From AC-69 sp036519575 (GTDB lineage Bacteria; Actinomycetota; UBA4738; HRBIN12), in the NCBI GenBank assembly GCA_036519575.1, contig DATDKZ010000104.1, positions 1 to 41,805 on the forward strand: a stretch of DNA of 41,805 nucleotides. Direction: 5' to 3'. The translations under genes were made by a program, and so were the position numbers. Below, one piece after another: positions 14,853-23,426 of this stretch. How positions within the stretch are numbered: position 1 is the stretch's first letter; every line of letters starts with the position of its first letter. The notes under the pieces were generated by a model. That model made no database searches. It was not told the origin of the DNA and was given only the letters and a program-made list of their open reading frames with translations.

Positions 14853-16262
14853 TCAGGCCGAGCCCCCGCGGATCCCCTTCCTCGCCGCCCATTCGTCGAG
14901 GAGGCGGTAGGCCTCCTCCTTCTCGATGGGCCCCCGGTCGAGGCGGATCTCCATCAGCTCGTCGCGGGCCTCGCCCACGATCGGGCCGGGCCCGATGCCG
15001 AGGTGCGCCATGACCTCGTTCCCGTCGAGCGGCGGGCGCATGGCCTCCAGGTTCTCCTGCTCGGCCAACCGGGCGATCCGTTCCTCAAGCTCGTCCTGGA
15101 GGGCCTGGAACTGCTTGGCCCGGAATCGGTTCCCCGTCGTCACGTCGGCCCGCGTCAGCTGGTTCAGCTTGTCAAGCAACGGGCCGGCGTCCCGTACGTA
15201 CCGCCGAACGGCACTGTCGGTCCACCCCTCGCCGTACCCGTGGAACCGCAGGTGCAGCTCGACGAGCGTGCGAACGTTCTCCACAACGGCGTTCGGGAAC
15301 CGGAGGGCGCGCAGACGCTCCTCGGCCATCCGGGCGCCAACGGTCTCGTGATGGTGGAACTGGATGCCCTCCGGCGTCACCTGACGGGTTCGGGGCTTGC
15401 CGATGTCGTGCAGCAGCGCGGCGAGGCGAAGCTCCAGGTCGGGCTCCGTCCGCTCGACTACCGCGAGCGTGTGGTGGAACACGTCCTTGTGCCGGTGCAC
15501 GGGGTCCTGCTCCAGCCGCAGCGCGGGTAGCTCCGGTAGGAACTCGTCGGCCAGTCCGGTGTTCACCATGAGCTCGAGCCCCTTCGACGGCTTCGGCGTG
15601 AGGAGGAGCTTGGCGAGCTCGTCGCCGATCCGTTCGGCCGACACGATCCGCAGCCGGTCCCGCATCCGCTCGATGGCGCGCACCACTCTCGGCGCCGGGG
15701 TGAGGTCGAGTTGGGAGACGAACCGGGCTGCCCGCAGCATCCGCAGTGGGTCATCGGAGAACGCGATCTCGGGGTCGAGCGGCGTGTCGAGCCGTCGTGC
15801 TGCCAACGCCTTCACCCCACCGAACGGGTCGAGGAACTCCCCTTCGGGCAGGCGAATGGCCATGGCGTTGATGGTGAAGTCCCGGCGCGACAGATCGGTT
15901 CGGATGTCGCGGGCGAACGTGACCGCCGGCTTGCGCGTGTCCCCCGGGTAGACCTCCTCTCGGAACGTGGTGATCTCCAGGACCGTGTCGCCCTTCCGTG
16001 CGCCGACGGTGCCGTACTTCACCCCGACCAGCTTTCGGCTGTCGGCCCACCCCTGGAGCAGCTTGATCGTCTCCCGGGGAGGTGCCTCGGTGGCCAGGTC
16101 GAGGTCGGCGCCCTCCTTGGTCTGGCCGAGCACGAGGTCCCGGACGACCCCGCCCACCAGGTAGAGCTCGTGCCCGGCCATGCGGAATCGCTCGCCGAGT
16201 TCCGTGGCGATGGGAGGGACCTCCACGCGCGCGCCCTCCTCCGGGCGCGTGGGACCGGTCAT
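14853..16262 (-). CDS. cca: CCA tRNA nucleotidyltransferase with HD domain
   Basis: The 469-residue protein belongs to the class II nucleotidyltransferases. It has LVGGVVRDLVLG, the metal-binding DLD pair (about residues 53-55) and RRDFTINAMA, then the arginine-rich RMLRAARFVSQL segment. An HD-type domain follows (LLHDIGKPRTR, with HHHETVGARM). It adds or repairs the CCA end of tRNA. This is the homologue of the mycobacterial gene annotated pcnA, which lies opposite mutT4 near the origin. ATG 16262 is supported by TATCCT nine bases upstream; the extra residues before it have no support. Confidence 0.94.
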   Translation of the reverse strand: MTGPTRPEEGARVEVPPIATELGERFRMAGHELYLVGGVVRDLVLGQTKEGADLDLATEAPPRETIKLLQGWADSRKLVGVKYGTVGARKGDTVLEITTFREEVYPGDTRKPAVTFARDIRTDLSRRDFTINAMAIRLPEGEFLDPFGGVKALAARRLDTPLDPEIAFSDDPLRMLRAARFVSQLDLTPAPRVVRAIERMRDRLRIVSAERIGDELAKLLLTPKPSKGLELMVNTGLADEFLPELPALRLEQDPVHRHKDVFHHTLAVVERTEPDLELRLAALLHDIGKPRTRQVTPEGIQFHHHETVGARMAEERLRALRFPNAVVENVRTLVELHLRFHGYGEGWTDSAVRRYVRDAGPLLDKLNQLTRADVTTGNRFRAKQFQALQDELEERIARLAEQENLEAMRPPLDGNEVMAHLGIGPGPIVGEARDELMEIRLDRGPIEKEEAYRLLDEWAARKGIRGGSA

Positions 16263-16271
16263 GACTCGGTC

Positions 16272-16308
16272 AGGATACCCTCGGCAGCCGGGCACCCTGC
16301 GATAGCGT
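16272..16308. promoter_or_regulatory. Divergent promoter region, cca and small membrane protein
   Basis: On the minus strand TATCCT (16277-16272) is 9 nt before the cca ATG. On the plus strand TAGCGT (16303-16308) is 7 nt before GTG 16316. Neither gene has a Shine-Dalgarno, so both transcripts may be leaderless. Confidence 0.45.
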
Positions 16309-16315
16309 GCGCCAC

Positions 16316-16681
16316 GTGGCGACGGCGCTCGGGTTCGTGTGGACGCTGCCGAACACGGTGCTCGGGGTGCTCCTCGGTGTGTTCACGTTCCAGCGGCCCA
16401 GGATCCATGGCGGAGCACTCGTGTTCGATCGCGGTCCTCGCGGCCTGAGCTGGGTGATGTCGAGGATGCACCGGAGCGCGATGACGGTAGGGTTCGTCAT
16501 CCTCTCAGCGGTGCCGCTCGATGGACCGCTCCTCACGCACGAGCGCCATCACGTCCGCCAGTACATGCTGTGGGGCCCGCTGTTCATCCCCGCCTATCTC
16601 GTGCTCGCGGTGCCGTTCGGGTACCGACGCCACCCGTTCGAGCGCGCCGCCCGTCGAGCGGCCGGCGAGCCGGACGCCTAG
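16316..16681 (+). CDS. Small membrane protein with HExxHxxQ motif
   Basis: The 121-residue protein has two hydrophobic stretches near its start (about residues 4-25 and 53-70) and a third near the end (WGPLFIPAYLVLAVPFG). Between the last two is LLTHERHHVRQY, which contains HExxH (His75, Glu76, His79) followed by Gln82. HExxH is the zinc site of many metalloproteases. Here the protein is too small for a known peptidase fold, so binding of a metal is likely and catalysis unproved. The GTG start is chosen from the TAGCGT seven bases upstream. Its stop overlaps the convergent pilT stop by 4 nt. Confidence 0.7.
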   Translation: MATALGFVWTLPNTVLGVLLGVFTFQRPRIHGGALVFDRGPRGLSWVMSRMHRSAMTVGFVILSAVPLDGPLLTHERHHVRQYMLWGPLFIPAYLVLAVPFGYRRHPFERAARRAAGEPDA

Positions 16682-17766
16682 ATCAGCTGCGGGGACCCTC
16701 GGGTCATCACGCCGCGGAGCGCGAGGTTGAAGTCGTGCGGGGTGGTGGAGGCCCGGCGTCCGTCGTCCTCGCCGATGAGGCCGTCTTTCACCATGTTCAC
16801 CAGGGCCTGGTCGAAAGTCTGCATGCCGTAGTACGTGCCCTCGGCGATGACGTCGCGGATCTGGATCGTGGACTCCGGGTCGATGATCCGCTCGTAGACC
16901 CGGCCCGTGGCGATCATGACCTCCACCGCGGGAACCCGCCCCTTTCCGTCGGCCCGGGGGACCAGGCGTTGCGACACGATGCCACGGAGCGCACCCGCGA
17001 ACGAGGTGCGCACCTCCCGTTGCTGCTGCGGGGGGAACAGGTCGAGGAGCCGATTGATCGTCTCGGTGGCGTCGATCGTGTGCATCGTGGAGATGACCAG
17101 ATGCCCGGTTTCCGCCGCCTGGATGGCGGACAGGGCCGACTCGGGATCGCGGATCTCGCCGATGAACACGACATCTGGATCCTGGCGGATGACGTGGCGG
17201 AGCGCGTTCGGATACGACTCGGTGTCGAGGCCGATCTCCCGCTGCTGGATGATCGAGAGGTCGTCCTCGTGGACCACCTCGATGGGGTCCTCGATGGTCA
17301 CGATGTGTGCGCGCCGGGTCCGGTTGATGTGGCCGATGACCGCGGCGATCGTGGTGGTCTTGCCCGTCCCCGTGGGACCGGTTAGCAGGACGAGCCCGCG
17401 GCTCGAGTCGGACAGGTCCTTCATCACCGGCGGAAGGAGCAGCTCCTCGAACGTGGGTACCTCGGCACGAACCCGCCGGATGGCCAGGCCCACGTTCCCC
17501 CGCTGGCGGAACGCGTTCACCCGGAACCGCCCCACGCCGGGCAGCGTGTAGCCGAAGTCCGCTTCGTTCGAGGCGGCGAACTCCCGCATCTTGTGGTCGG
17601 GCATCAGCTGCGCGGCGAACGTCTGGCTTTCGATCGGCGTCAACGACTCGAAGCTGGTCGGCCGGAGCGAGCCATCCACACGGATGAACGGGACGTTGCC
17701 CGCCTTGAGGTGAAGGTCGCTCGCGCCCATCTCAACGGCGAAGCGGAGTAGCTCGGCGATGTCCAT
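16678..17766 (-). CDS. pilT: PilT-type type IV pilus retraction ATPase
   Basis: The 362-residue secretion ATPase opens with a PilT-like MGASDLHLKAG segment. It has Walker A GPTGTGKTT, an Asp box (TIEDPIEVVHED), Walker B VVFIGEIRDPES and a His box (GHLVISTMHT). The AIRL-like region is changed at the C-terminus. PilT powers pilus retraction. No other pilus genes are nearby, apart from a TadE/TadG-like protein at 23423. ATG 17766 is 6 nt after the dedA stop, and no good Shine-Dalgarno is visible, so translation may be coupled to dedA. Confidence 0.92.
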   Translation of the reverse strand: MDIAELLRFAVEMGASDLHLKAGNVPFIRVDGSLRPTSFESLTPIESQTFAAQLMPDHKMREFAASNEADFGYTLPGVGRFRVNAFRQRGNVGLAIRRVRAEVPTFEELLLPPVMKDLSDSSRGLVLLTGPTGTGKTTTIAAVIGHINRTRRAHIVTIEDPIEVVHEDDLSIIQQREIGLDTESYPNALRHVIRQDPDVVFIGEIRDPESALSAIQAAETGHLVISTMHTIDATETINRLLDLFPPQQQREVRTSFAGALRGIVSQRLVPRADGKGRVPAVEVMIATGRVYERIIDPESTIQIRDVIAEGTYYGMQTFDQALVNMVKDGLIGEDDGRRASTTPHDFNLALRGVMTRGSPQLI

Positions 17767-17772
17767 TCCCAA

Positions 17773-18510
17773 TCAGTCGTCGGCGGGCCTCCCGTCCACC
17801 TTGAGGTCCCCGGCCGCGTCGGGCCCTACTGCCTGGCCTGCCTCCGGGCGCTCGGCCTCCGGGCGGCCTGCCTCTGGGCGTTCGGCCACCTCGCGGTGGG
17901 CCTCCCGGCGGCGGCCCCACCACCGGGTCCCCAGGATGAAAGCGGCCAGGAGCACCAGGATGCCCAGTCCGACCGGCGTGAGATAGCCCTTCCATCGCTC
18001 GTACGAGGCACCGATGAGGTAGCCGAGGACGGCGTTCCCGATCCCCCACACCACCGCGCCGGCGACGTCGTACAGGAGGAACCTCCGCCACCGCATGTGC
18101 GCCACCCCGGCCAGGAGGAACCCGGCACTCCGCACGAACGGGATGAACCGGCCCAGGAACACGGTCTTTCCCCCGTGGCTCCCGTAATACCGGTCCGCCC
18201 GCTCCAGGCGTTCGGGCGTGATGAACAACCGGCGCCCGTGGCGCTCCAGGAACCCTCGACCGAACCGGCGGCCGATGAGATAGCCGACGTTGTCCCCCAG
18301 GATGGCGCCGACGCACGCGGCGACGGCCACCCACCCAAGCGAGAGCTCGCCGAGGCGCGCATAGAATCCGCCGATGATGACGAGGGTCTCGCCGGGAACG
18401 ATGATCCCCGCCCCCACCGAGTTCTCGAGGAACGTAGCCGCACCCACGATGACGTATCCCCAGGGCGCGGAGAGGTACGGACGCAGGAATTCGATGATGC
18501 GATCGACCAC
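17773..18510 (-). CDS. DedA-family membrane protein
   Basis: The 245-residue protein has the DedA/SNARE-associated fold: FLENSVGAGIIVPGETLVIIGG, GAILGDNVGYLIGRRFG, and GRFIPFVRSAGFLLAGVAHM with the conserved Arg/Gly residues. DedA proteins are implicated in lipid-carrier recycling and envelope stress. The C-terminal 40 residues are a hydrophilic, repetitive tail (ERPEAGRPEAERPEAGQ). GTG 18510 is chosen because TATACT is 8 nt upstream and the hydrophobic core starts at once; the longer frame is not supported. Confidence 0.9.
   Translation of the reverse strand: MVDRIIEFLRPYLSAPWGYVIVGAATFLENSVGAGIIVPGETLVIIGGFYARLGELSLGWVAVAACVGAILGDNVGYLIGRRFGRGFLERHGRRLFITPERLERADRYYGSHGGKTVFLGRFIPFVRSAGFLLAGVAHMRWRRFLLYDVAGAVVWGIGNAVLGYLIGASYERWKGYLTPVGLGILVLLAAFILGTRWWGRRREAHREVAERPEAGRPEAERPEAGQAVGPDAAGDLKVDGRPADD
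17829..17886 (-). repeat. Short degenerate tandem repeat coding the DedA tail
   Basis: Imperfect repeats of roughly 12-15 bp (GGCCTCCGGGCG and variants on the plus strand) encode repeated Arg-Pro-Glu-Ala units at the end of the DedA protein. The tract is likely to vary in length between strains. Confidence 0.55.
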
Positions 18511-18518
18511 GGGGCGCA

Positions 18519-18528
18519 AGTATAGGTT
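18519..18528. promoter_or_regulatory. Overlapping divergent -10 elements, dedA and Nudix gene
   Basis: The 10 bp AGTATAGGTT contain TATACT on the minus strand (18524-18519, 8 nt before the dedA GTG) and TAGGTT on the plus strand (18523-18528, 21 nt before the Nudix GTG). The hexamers overlap by 2 bp, so polymerase could bind one way at a time. Confidence 0.4.
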
Positions 18529-18549
18529 GGGTCCTCGGCGCGGCCGGCG

Positions 18550-18975
18550 GTGAGAACTCGAAGCGAGGTCTCCGCGGGCGGCGTGGTCTATCGGCGTTCG
18601 GACGAGGGCGTCGAGATCGTCCTCGCGGCCCGGCGGACGCGTCGGGGCGATCTGGCGTGGGGCCTGCCCAAGGGCCTGGTCGAGGCGGACGAGACCCCGG
18701 AGCAAACGGCGGTCCGTGAGGTCCAGGAGGAGACCGGCCTAGAGGCCGAGGTCGAGGCCTCCCTGGGAGAGATCCGCTACTTCTACGTCTGGGAGGGCGT
18801 GCGGATCCGAAAGGCAGTCCACTTCTTCCTGATGCGCGCGACGGGGGGCGACGTCTCGCAGCACGACCACGAGATGGAGGACGTCCGATGGTTCCCCCTG
18901 TCGGTCACGCTTCGTCGCGCAACGTACAAGGGTGAGCGCGAGGTCCTCCAGCGGGCAGCCGAGCGCCTCGCATGA
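18550..18975 (+). CDS. Nudix hydrolase (MutT4-like)
   Basis: The 141-residue protein has a full Nudix box (GLVEADETPEQTAVREVQEETGL, written here as two parts GLVEADETPEQTAV and REVQEETGL) with the REVQEE catalytic glutamates, preceded by WGLPKG. It hydrolyses a nucleoside diphosphate derivative. By position beside the CCA enzyme and DUF6049 gene it is the counterpart of mycobacterial mutT4 (Rv3908). The start is a GTG with no clear ribosome-binding site. It overlaps the next gene by 4 nt (ATGA). Confidence 0.9.
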   Translation: MRTRSEVSAGGVVYRRSDEGVEIVLAARRTRRGDLAWGLPKGLVEADETPEQTAVREVQEETGLEAEVEASLGEIRYFYVWEGVRIRKAVHFFLMRATGGDVSQHDHEMEDVRWFPLSVTLRRATYKGEREVLQRAAERLA

Positions 18976-19748
18976 CGCCGGTCCAGGCGATCGTCGGCGT
19001 CCTCGTCGGGTTCGTGGCCGGTGTGGGGTCGGGTCTGTTCGGCGTCGGTGGCGGATCCGTGACGACGCCGGCCATCAACGTCCTGCTGGGCGGCACGGCC
19101 ATCCAGGCCGTGGCGACGCCGCTTCCTGTGATCTTCCCCACGTCGGTCGTCGGCGCGATCACGTATGGGCGGGCCGGGGAGGTGAGCTCCCGCGCCTTCC
19201 GGTGGGCGGTCGGACCGGGGATCGCGGGAGCCATCGCCGGAGCGTTCCTTACCGAGGTGGTGAACGCCCACCTGCTCCTGGTCATCACCTCGGCCCTCAT
19301 CGGCTGGACCGGAGTCGAGGTCATGCGGGACCGTCGGCCCAGCGTCCCCTGGAAGCTGGGGATGACGCCCGGTTGGAAGTACGCGGCCATCGGCCTGGTC
19401 GCCGGCTTCGTCTCAGGGCTGCTGGGGATCGGGGGTGGCGTCATCATGGTCCCCGCGTTCACCACGTTGATCGGCATGCCGCTCAAGCGGGCCATCGGAA
19501 CCTCGCTGGTGACGATCTCCGCCCTCGTCGTCCCCGGCACAATCGTGCATGCAGCCTTGGGTCACATCGACTGGCTGATCTTCCTGGTCCTCACGGCGGG
19601 GGTCGTCCCCGGGGCGTGGGTGGGGGCGAAGATCGCGCTCGGCGCGAAGGAGGGGACCCTCCGGGTGGCCGTCGGCGCGTTCCTCCTGGCCATCTCATTC
19701 CTCTACGGCGTTCGGGAGTTGGCGTCCCTGCTCCGGGGCCACGGGTAG
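18972..19748 (+). CDS. TauE/SafE (TSUP) family permease
   Basis: The 258-residue protein has about eight hydrophobic helices and the duplicated glycine-rich signature of the TSUP family: GVGSGLFGVGGGSVTTPAIN in the first half and GFVSGLLGIGGGVIMVPAF in the second. Members export or import sulfite, sulfoacetate or related anions. The substrate here is unknown. The ATGA overlap couples it to the Nudix gene. It is an insertion relative to the mycobacterial order. Confidence 0.88.
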   Translation: MTPVQAIVGVLVGFVAGVGSGLFGVGGGSVTTPAINVLLGGTAIQAVATPLPVIFPTSVVGAITYGRAGEVSSRAFRWAVGPGIAGAIAGAFLTEVVNAHLLLVITSALIGWTGVEVMRDRRPSVPWKLGMTPGWKYAAIGLVAGFVSGLLGIGGGVIMVPAFTTLIGMPLKRAIGTSLVTISALVVPGTIVHAALGHIDWLIFLVLTAGVVPGAWVGAKIALGAKEGTLRVAVGAFLLAISFLYGVRELASLLRGHG

Positions 19749-19751
19749 GAT
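19746..19751 (+). promoter_or_regulatory. Candidate -10 (TAGGAT) of the DUF6049-murJ operon
   Basis: TAGGAT overlaps the stop of the permease gene and is 10 nt before ATG 19762, which it supports over the ATG at 19750. Confidence 0.4.
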
Positions 19752-19761
19752 GCCGCCGACC

Positions 19762-21780
19762 ATGCCTCGCTTCGCCGGGCTCCTCCTCGTCGCCTTCGCG
19801 CTCCTCCTGCTCCCGGTCCCAGAGTCGGCCGCGCAGGAGCCGATTGTCCGCCTGACGTTAGTGGCCCAGACCCCGTGGAACTCGACGAGCGAGCGAACGC
19901 TGGAGGTCAAGGTCAGGGCTCAGAACCTCAGCGACCAGCCGCTGACCGACCTGTCCGTGGGATGGACGCTGTGGGGTCCGGTGACCACCCGAACCGACTT
20001 CGAGGACTCGCTGACCTCCGATCCCGAGAGCGCGGTGGCCATCGGAGGGAACACCGTCGTCCAGGAAGGGGCCATCGAGCCCGGCGGATCCCGAGTGTTC
20101 ACCGTTCAGATAGCGCTCGAGTCCGATGGGATCAGTGCGACCGACTCCCTGATCTACCCTCTGAAGATCGACCTCCGAACCGGGTTCACCTCGCTCGCCG
20201 CTCTGCGGACCCCGGTGATCTTCTTGGTTCGCCAACCCCAAACGCCGCTCCGCATGGCCTGGACCTTCGTCCTGCACGAGCCGGTGTGGTTCGACCCCAG
20301 CGGCGTCTTCACGTCGACCTCGCTGGAGCGGGATCTCGCGCAGGGCGGGCGCCTGGCCGGGGAGATCCGGGCCCTTCTGGCCATGACGCAGGACCGGGCG
20401 CAGGCCCCCGTCGACGTGGCGGTGTCCCCGGTGCTCCTCGCCGACCTGGCCCAGATGCGCTCCGGCTACACGGTGATCGACGCGGGCGAGCGCCGCCAGG
20501 TGAAGGAGGGGACGGGCGGTGCGGCCGCCGCGGCCAAGGCGATCGCCGACCTCCGACAGATCGTCGGCGCGCCCGAGGTGGAACTCTCGGCGCTCCCGTA
20601 CGCGGCACCAAACCTCCCTTCTCTCTCGATCGGCGGGCTGTCGCCCGACCTCGCCACCCAGCTCCAGCGGGGCAGGGACAGCGTGGAGACGATCCTGGGC
20701 CGCCAGCCCGATCCGGGCCTCCTGCGCCCACCGGACTCGGCCCTCGATCCCGCCAGCCTGGACCACCTGGCCGCGCGGGGGGTCCGACTGTTGATCGTCG
20801 AACCGTCGACGGTGCCGCCCGCGAGCCAGCCCCTCGGATTCGCCCCCCCGCCGATCACGTCCCTTCGCACCTCGTCTGGACCGGTGACCGCGCTCGTCTC
20901 CGATCCGAACGTGGGAGCGATGCTGAGCTCCGACCTCGTCACGGAGGATCCGGTTCGGGCTGCGCAAGCGGTACTGGGCGAGCTCGCGGCCATCTGGCTC
21001 GAGCAGCCAGGCGTAGACCGCGGGATGGCCATCACGTTCCCCGAGGGGTTCCACCCATCGGGCACGTTCTTCGGCCAGCTGGTGCGAGGAGTGGCGAGCG
21101 CGCCGTGGCTCCGGAAGTCCACCGCCTCCGAGATGGCCGAGGCATTCCCGCCCACGTCCGAAAGCAAGCTCGCCGCCACCAACCCCGTGACGTTTCCTCG
21201 CACCTACGTCGACTTCATCAAGCAGACCCGGAGGTGGATCGAGACCTATCGCTCGATGCTCATCGACGAGAGCACCGAGCCGGACCGGCTCGACACCAAG
21301 CTGTTGCTGGCGGAGTCGGGGCAGTTCCTGGTGGACCAGGCAACCGGGCTCTCCTTCGTCGGGTCGGCGCGTGAGGAGACCGGATCGGTCTTCGGGAAGA
21401 TTCGGCCAGACACCAAGCTGATCACGCTCACCTCGAGCTCTGGGACCGGGGTCCCCATCCGGGTCACGAACGGCAACAGGGAGCCGGTGCGCGTGTCCGT
21501 GCGGCTGGTCTCGTCGCATCTCCGCGGGTCACCCCAATCATCGTTGGTCCTGAAGGCCGATTCCACACAGACCGTGAACTTCGACGTTCAACTGAACACG
21601 AGCGGACGGTTCAGCGTGGACGTGGAGGTGACTTCGCCATCGGGGCGGGTCATCAACACGGGCAAGCTGATCGTCCGATCCACCGCCTACAACCGGTTCG
21701 CGCTGTTCATCACGATCGGTGCGGCGCTGCTTGCGCTGCTGGTGTGGGCCAGGAGGTTCGTGCCACGTCGGACCTCGTGA
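19762..21780 (+). CDS. Secreted/membrane-anchored DUF6049-type protein
   Basis: The 672-residue protein has a signal peptide (residues 1-23, ending ESAAQ), a long extracellular part and one C-terminal membrane helix (FALFITIGAALLALLVWA) with a basic end. By position before murJ, by size and by topology it corresponds to mycobacterial Rv3909 (DUF6049 family). An N-terminal beta domain (LEVKVRAQNLSDQPLTDLSVGW) resembles NEW3/CARDB-type folds. The middle part resembles a degenerate carbohydrate-active barrel, which is only an inference. Overlap with murJ (GTGA) suggests a role in cell-envelope assembly. Confidence 0.8.
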   Translation: MPRFAGLLLVAFALLLLPVPESAAQEPIVRLTLVAQTPWNSTSERTLEVKVRAQNLSDQPLTDLSVGWTLWGPVTTRTDFEDSLTSDPESAVAIGGNTVVQEGAIEPGGSRVFTVQIALESDGISATDSLIYPLKIDLRTGFTSLAALRTPVIFLVRQPQTPLRMAWTFVLHEPVWFDPSGVFTSTSLERDLAQGGRLAGEIRALLAMTQDRAQAPVDVAVSPVLLADLAQMRSGYTVIDAGERRQVKEGTGGAAAAAKAIADLRQIVGAPEVELSALPYAAPNLPSLSIGGLSPDLATQLQRGRDSVETILGRQPDPGLLRPPDSALDPASLDHLAARGVRLLIVEPSTVPPASQPLGFAPPPITSLRTSSGPVTALVSDPNVGAMLSSDLVTEDPVRAAQAVLGELAAIWLEQPGVDRGMAITFPEGFHPSGTFFGQLVRGVASAPWLRKSTASEMAEAFPPTSESKLAATNPVTFPRTYVDFIKQTRRWIETYRSMLIDESTEPDRLDTKLLLAESGQFLVDQATGLSFVGSAREETGSVFGKIRPDTKLITLTSSSGTGVPIRVTNGNREPVRVSVRLVSSHLRGSPQSSLVLKADSTQTVNFDVQLNTSGRFSVDVEVTSPSGRVINTGKLIVRSTAYNRFALFITIGAALLALLVWARRFVPRRTS

Positions 21781-23426
21781 CGCCGGATACGCCGGAAGGC
21801 GTCGACCTCCCGCCGGAGGACTCACAGGCCGCGTTCGTTCGAAACACCGCGGTGATGTCGGTGGGCACGGCGCTCTCCCGGGTGACCGGGTTCTTGCGCC
21901 TGTCGGCCATGGCCTATGCCCTGGGCATCGCCGAAACGCGCCTGGCCGACGCCTACAACATCGCCAACATCACACCGAACATCATCTACGAGCTGGCGCT
22001 GGGAGGGATCCTTTCGTCGGTCTTCGTCCCGGTCTTCGTGGAATGGCTTCAGTCCAGGGGGCGCGAAGCGGCGTGGGACGTGGCCCGCAAGGTGCTGGGC
22101 ATCGCCGCCGTCTCGCTGTCCATCATCTGCGTCCTCGGCATCGTGCTGTCGCCCTGGATCATCCGCCTGTACACCGTGGGCGTGCCGGCCGGCCAGCGGC
22201 AGCTGGTCCAGGAACTGGCCTCGTTCTTCTTGCGCTGGTTCATGCCCCAGATCGTGTTCTACGGGATCGGCGCGGTGGCCACCGGGCTGCTGAACGCGCA
22301 CCGGCGATTCGCCGTGCCCATGTTCGCTCCGATCCTGAACAACCTCATCGTCATCGCCACGTTCCTGACCTTCGCGGCGATGTCGCACCCAGGGCAGGCC
22401 GTCCTGGCCACGGGGCCGCAGAAGCTGGTGCTCGCCGTCGGCACCACGCTCGGCGTGGTGGCGATGACCGTCGCGCTGTGGCCGTCGCTCCGCCGCCTCG
22501 GGTTCCGGTTCCGGTGGCGGCCCCGGTGGCTCGACGAGGCCGTGATCCGGATCGCGCACCTGGCGAAGTGGGTGGTCGTCTACGTCGTCGCGAACCAGCT
22601 CGGATACCTGGTGGTCCTGATCCTCGCGGCTCGCGTGAAGGGCGGGTACACGGCGTACGCTGCGGCGTTCATACTGTTCCAGCTGCCGCACGCCATCTTC
22701 GTCGTGTCGGTGTTCACCGCGCTCCTCCCGGCCATGTCGTCGCGATGGGTGGACGGCGACCGGAGTGCCTTCCGTGAGCTCCTGGCCCGGGGGATCCGGT
22801 GGACCGCCGTCATCGTCGTTCCGGCCGCCCTCGGCTACCTGGTGCTAGCCGTTCCCATCGTTCGGCTCCTCCTCCAACACGGGGTGACCCGCCCGAGGAG
22901 CACCGATCTCGTGGCCGGCATCCTCGTGTTCTTCTCCCTCGGCCTGTTCTCGTTCTCCACGTTCCAGTTGCTGCTTCGGGCCTACTACTCGATGCAGGAC
23001 ACCAGGACGCCGGCGCTCGTGAACATCGCGGCCGTCGGGCTGAACGTGATCGTCGACCTCCTGTTCGTCTTGGCCCTGGGTATGGGGGTTCGGGGCCTCG
23101 CGCTCGGGCATGCCACGGCCTACACCTTCGGGTCGATCGCGCTGCTCGCCTTGATCCGGCGCCGGCTCGGCGGGATCGACGGGAGGCGGATCCTCTCCGG
23201 GCTGTCACGGACGTTCCTCGCCGGGGGGGTCACCGCAGGAGTGGCTTGGGTGGCGTCCGAGGCGATCGGGAGATGGGTCGGTACCAGCACCCTCGGCGGG
23301 CAGGCCGCCCAGGTCCTGGGGGCCGTGGCAGCCGGAATCCTGGCTTTCCTGGCGACGGCACTCATGTTGCGGGTGGACGAGGTCGATGTAGTGCGGAGGC
23401 AATTCGTGGCGAGGTGGCACCGATGA
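21777..23426 (+). CDS. murJ: Lipid II flippase MurJ
   Basis: The 549-residue protein has about fourteen hydrophobic helices of the MOP/MviN fold. Typical segments are TALSRVTGFLRLSAMAYALG, ADAYNIANITPNIIYEL, SSVFVPVFVEWLQ and LRAYYSMQDTRTPALVNI. It moves lipid II to the outer leaflet for peptidoglycan synthesis. Unlike the mycobacterial homologue it ends after the membrane domain; the kinase and extracellular domains that are fused there are encoded by a separate gene at 23893. GTG 21777 is preferred because it overlaps the previous stop, as with other gene pairs here; GTG 21744 is an alternative. Confidence 0.93.
   Translation: MTPDTPEGVDLPPEDSQAAFVRNTAVMSVGTALSRVTGFLRLSAMAYALGIAETRLADAYNIANITPNIIYELALGGILSSVFVPVFVEWLQSRGREAAWDVARKVLGIAAVSLSIICVLGIVLSPWIIRLYTVGVPAGQRQLVQELASFFLRWFMPQIVFYGIGAVATGLLNAHRRFAVPMFAPILNNLIVIATFLTFAAMSHPGQAVLATGPQKLVLAVGTTLGVVAMTVALWPSLRRLGFRFRWRPRWLDEAVIRIAHLAKWVVVYVVANQLGYLVVLILAARVKGGYTAYAAAFILFQLPHAIFVVSVFTALLPAMSSRWVDGDRSAFRELLARGIRWTAVIVVPAALGYLVLAVPIVRLLLQHGVTRPRSTDLVAGILVFFSLGLFSFSTFQLLLRAYYSMQDTRTPALVNIAAVGLNVIVDLLFVLALGMGVRGLALGHATAYTFGSIALLALIRRRLGGIDGRRILSGLSRTFLAGGVTAGVAWVASEAIGRWVGTSTLGGQAAQVLGAVAAGILAFLATALMLRVDEVDVVRRQFVARWHR

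Noticed and set aside
19858..21519. 553-residue minus-strand open frame opposite the DUF6049-type gene
   Set aside because: The plus strand has signal peptide, anchor and synteny support; the minus frame is a shadow.
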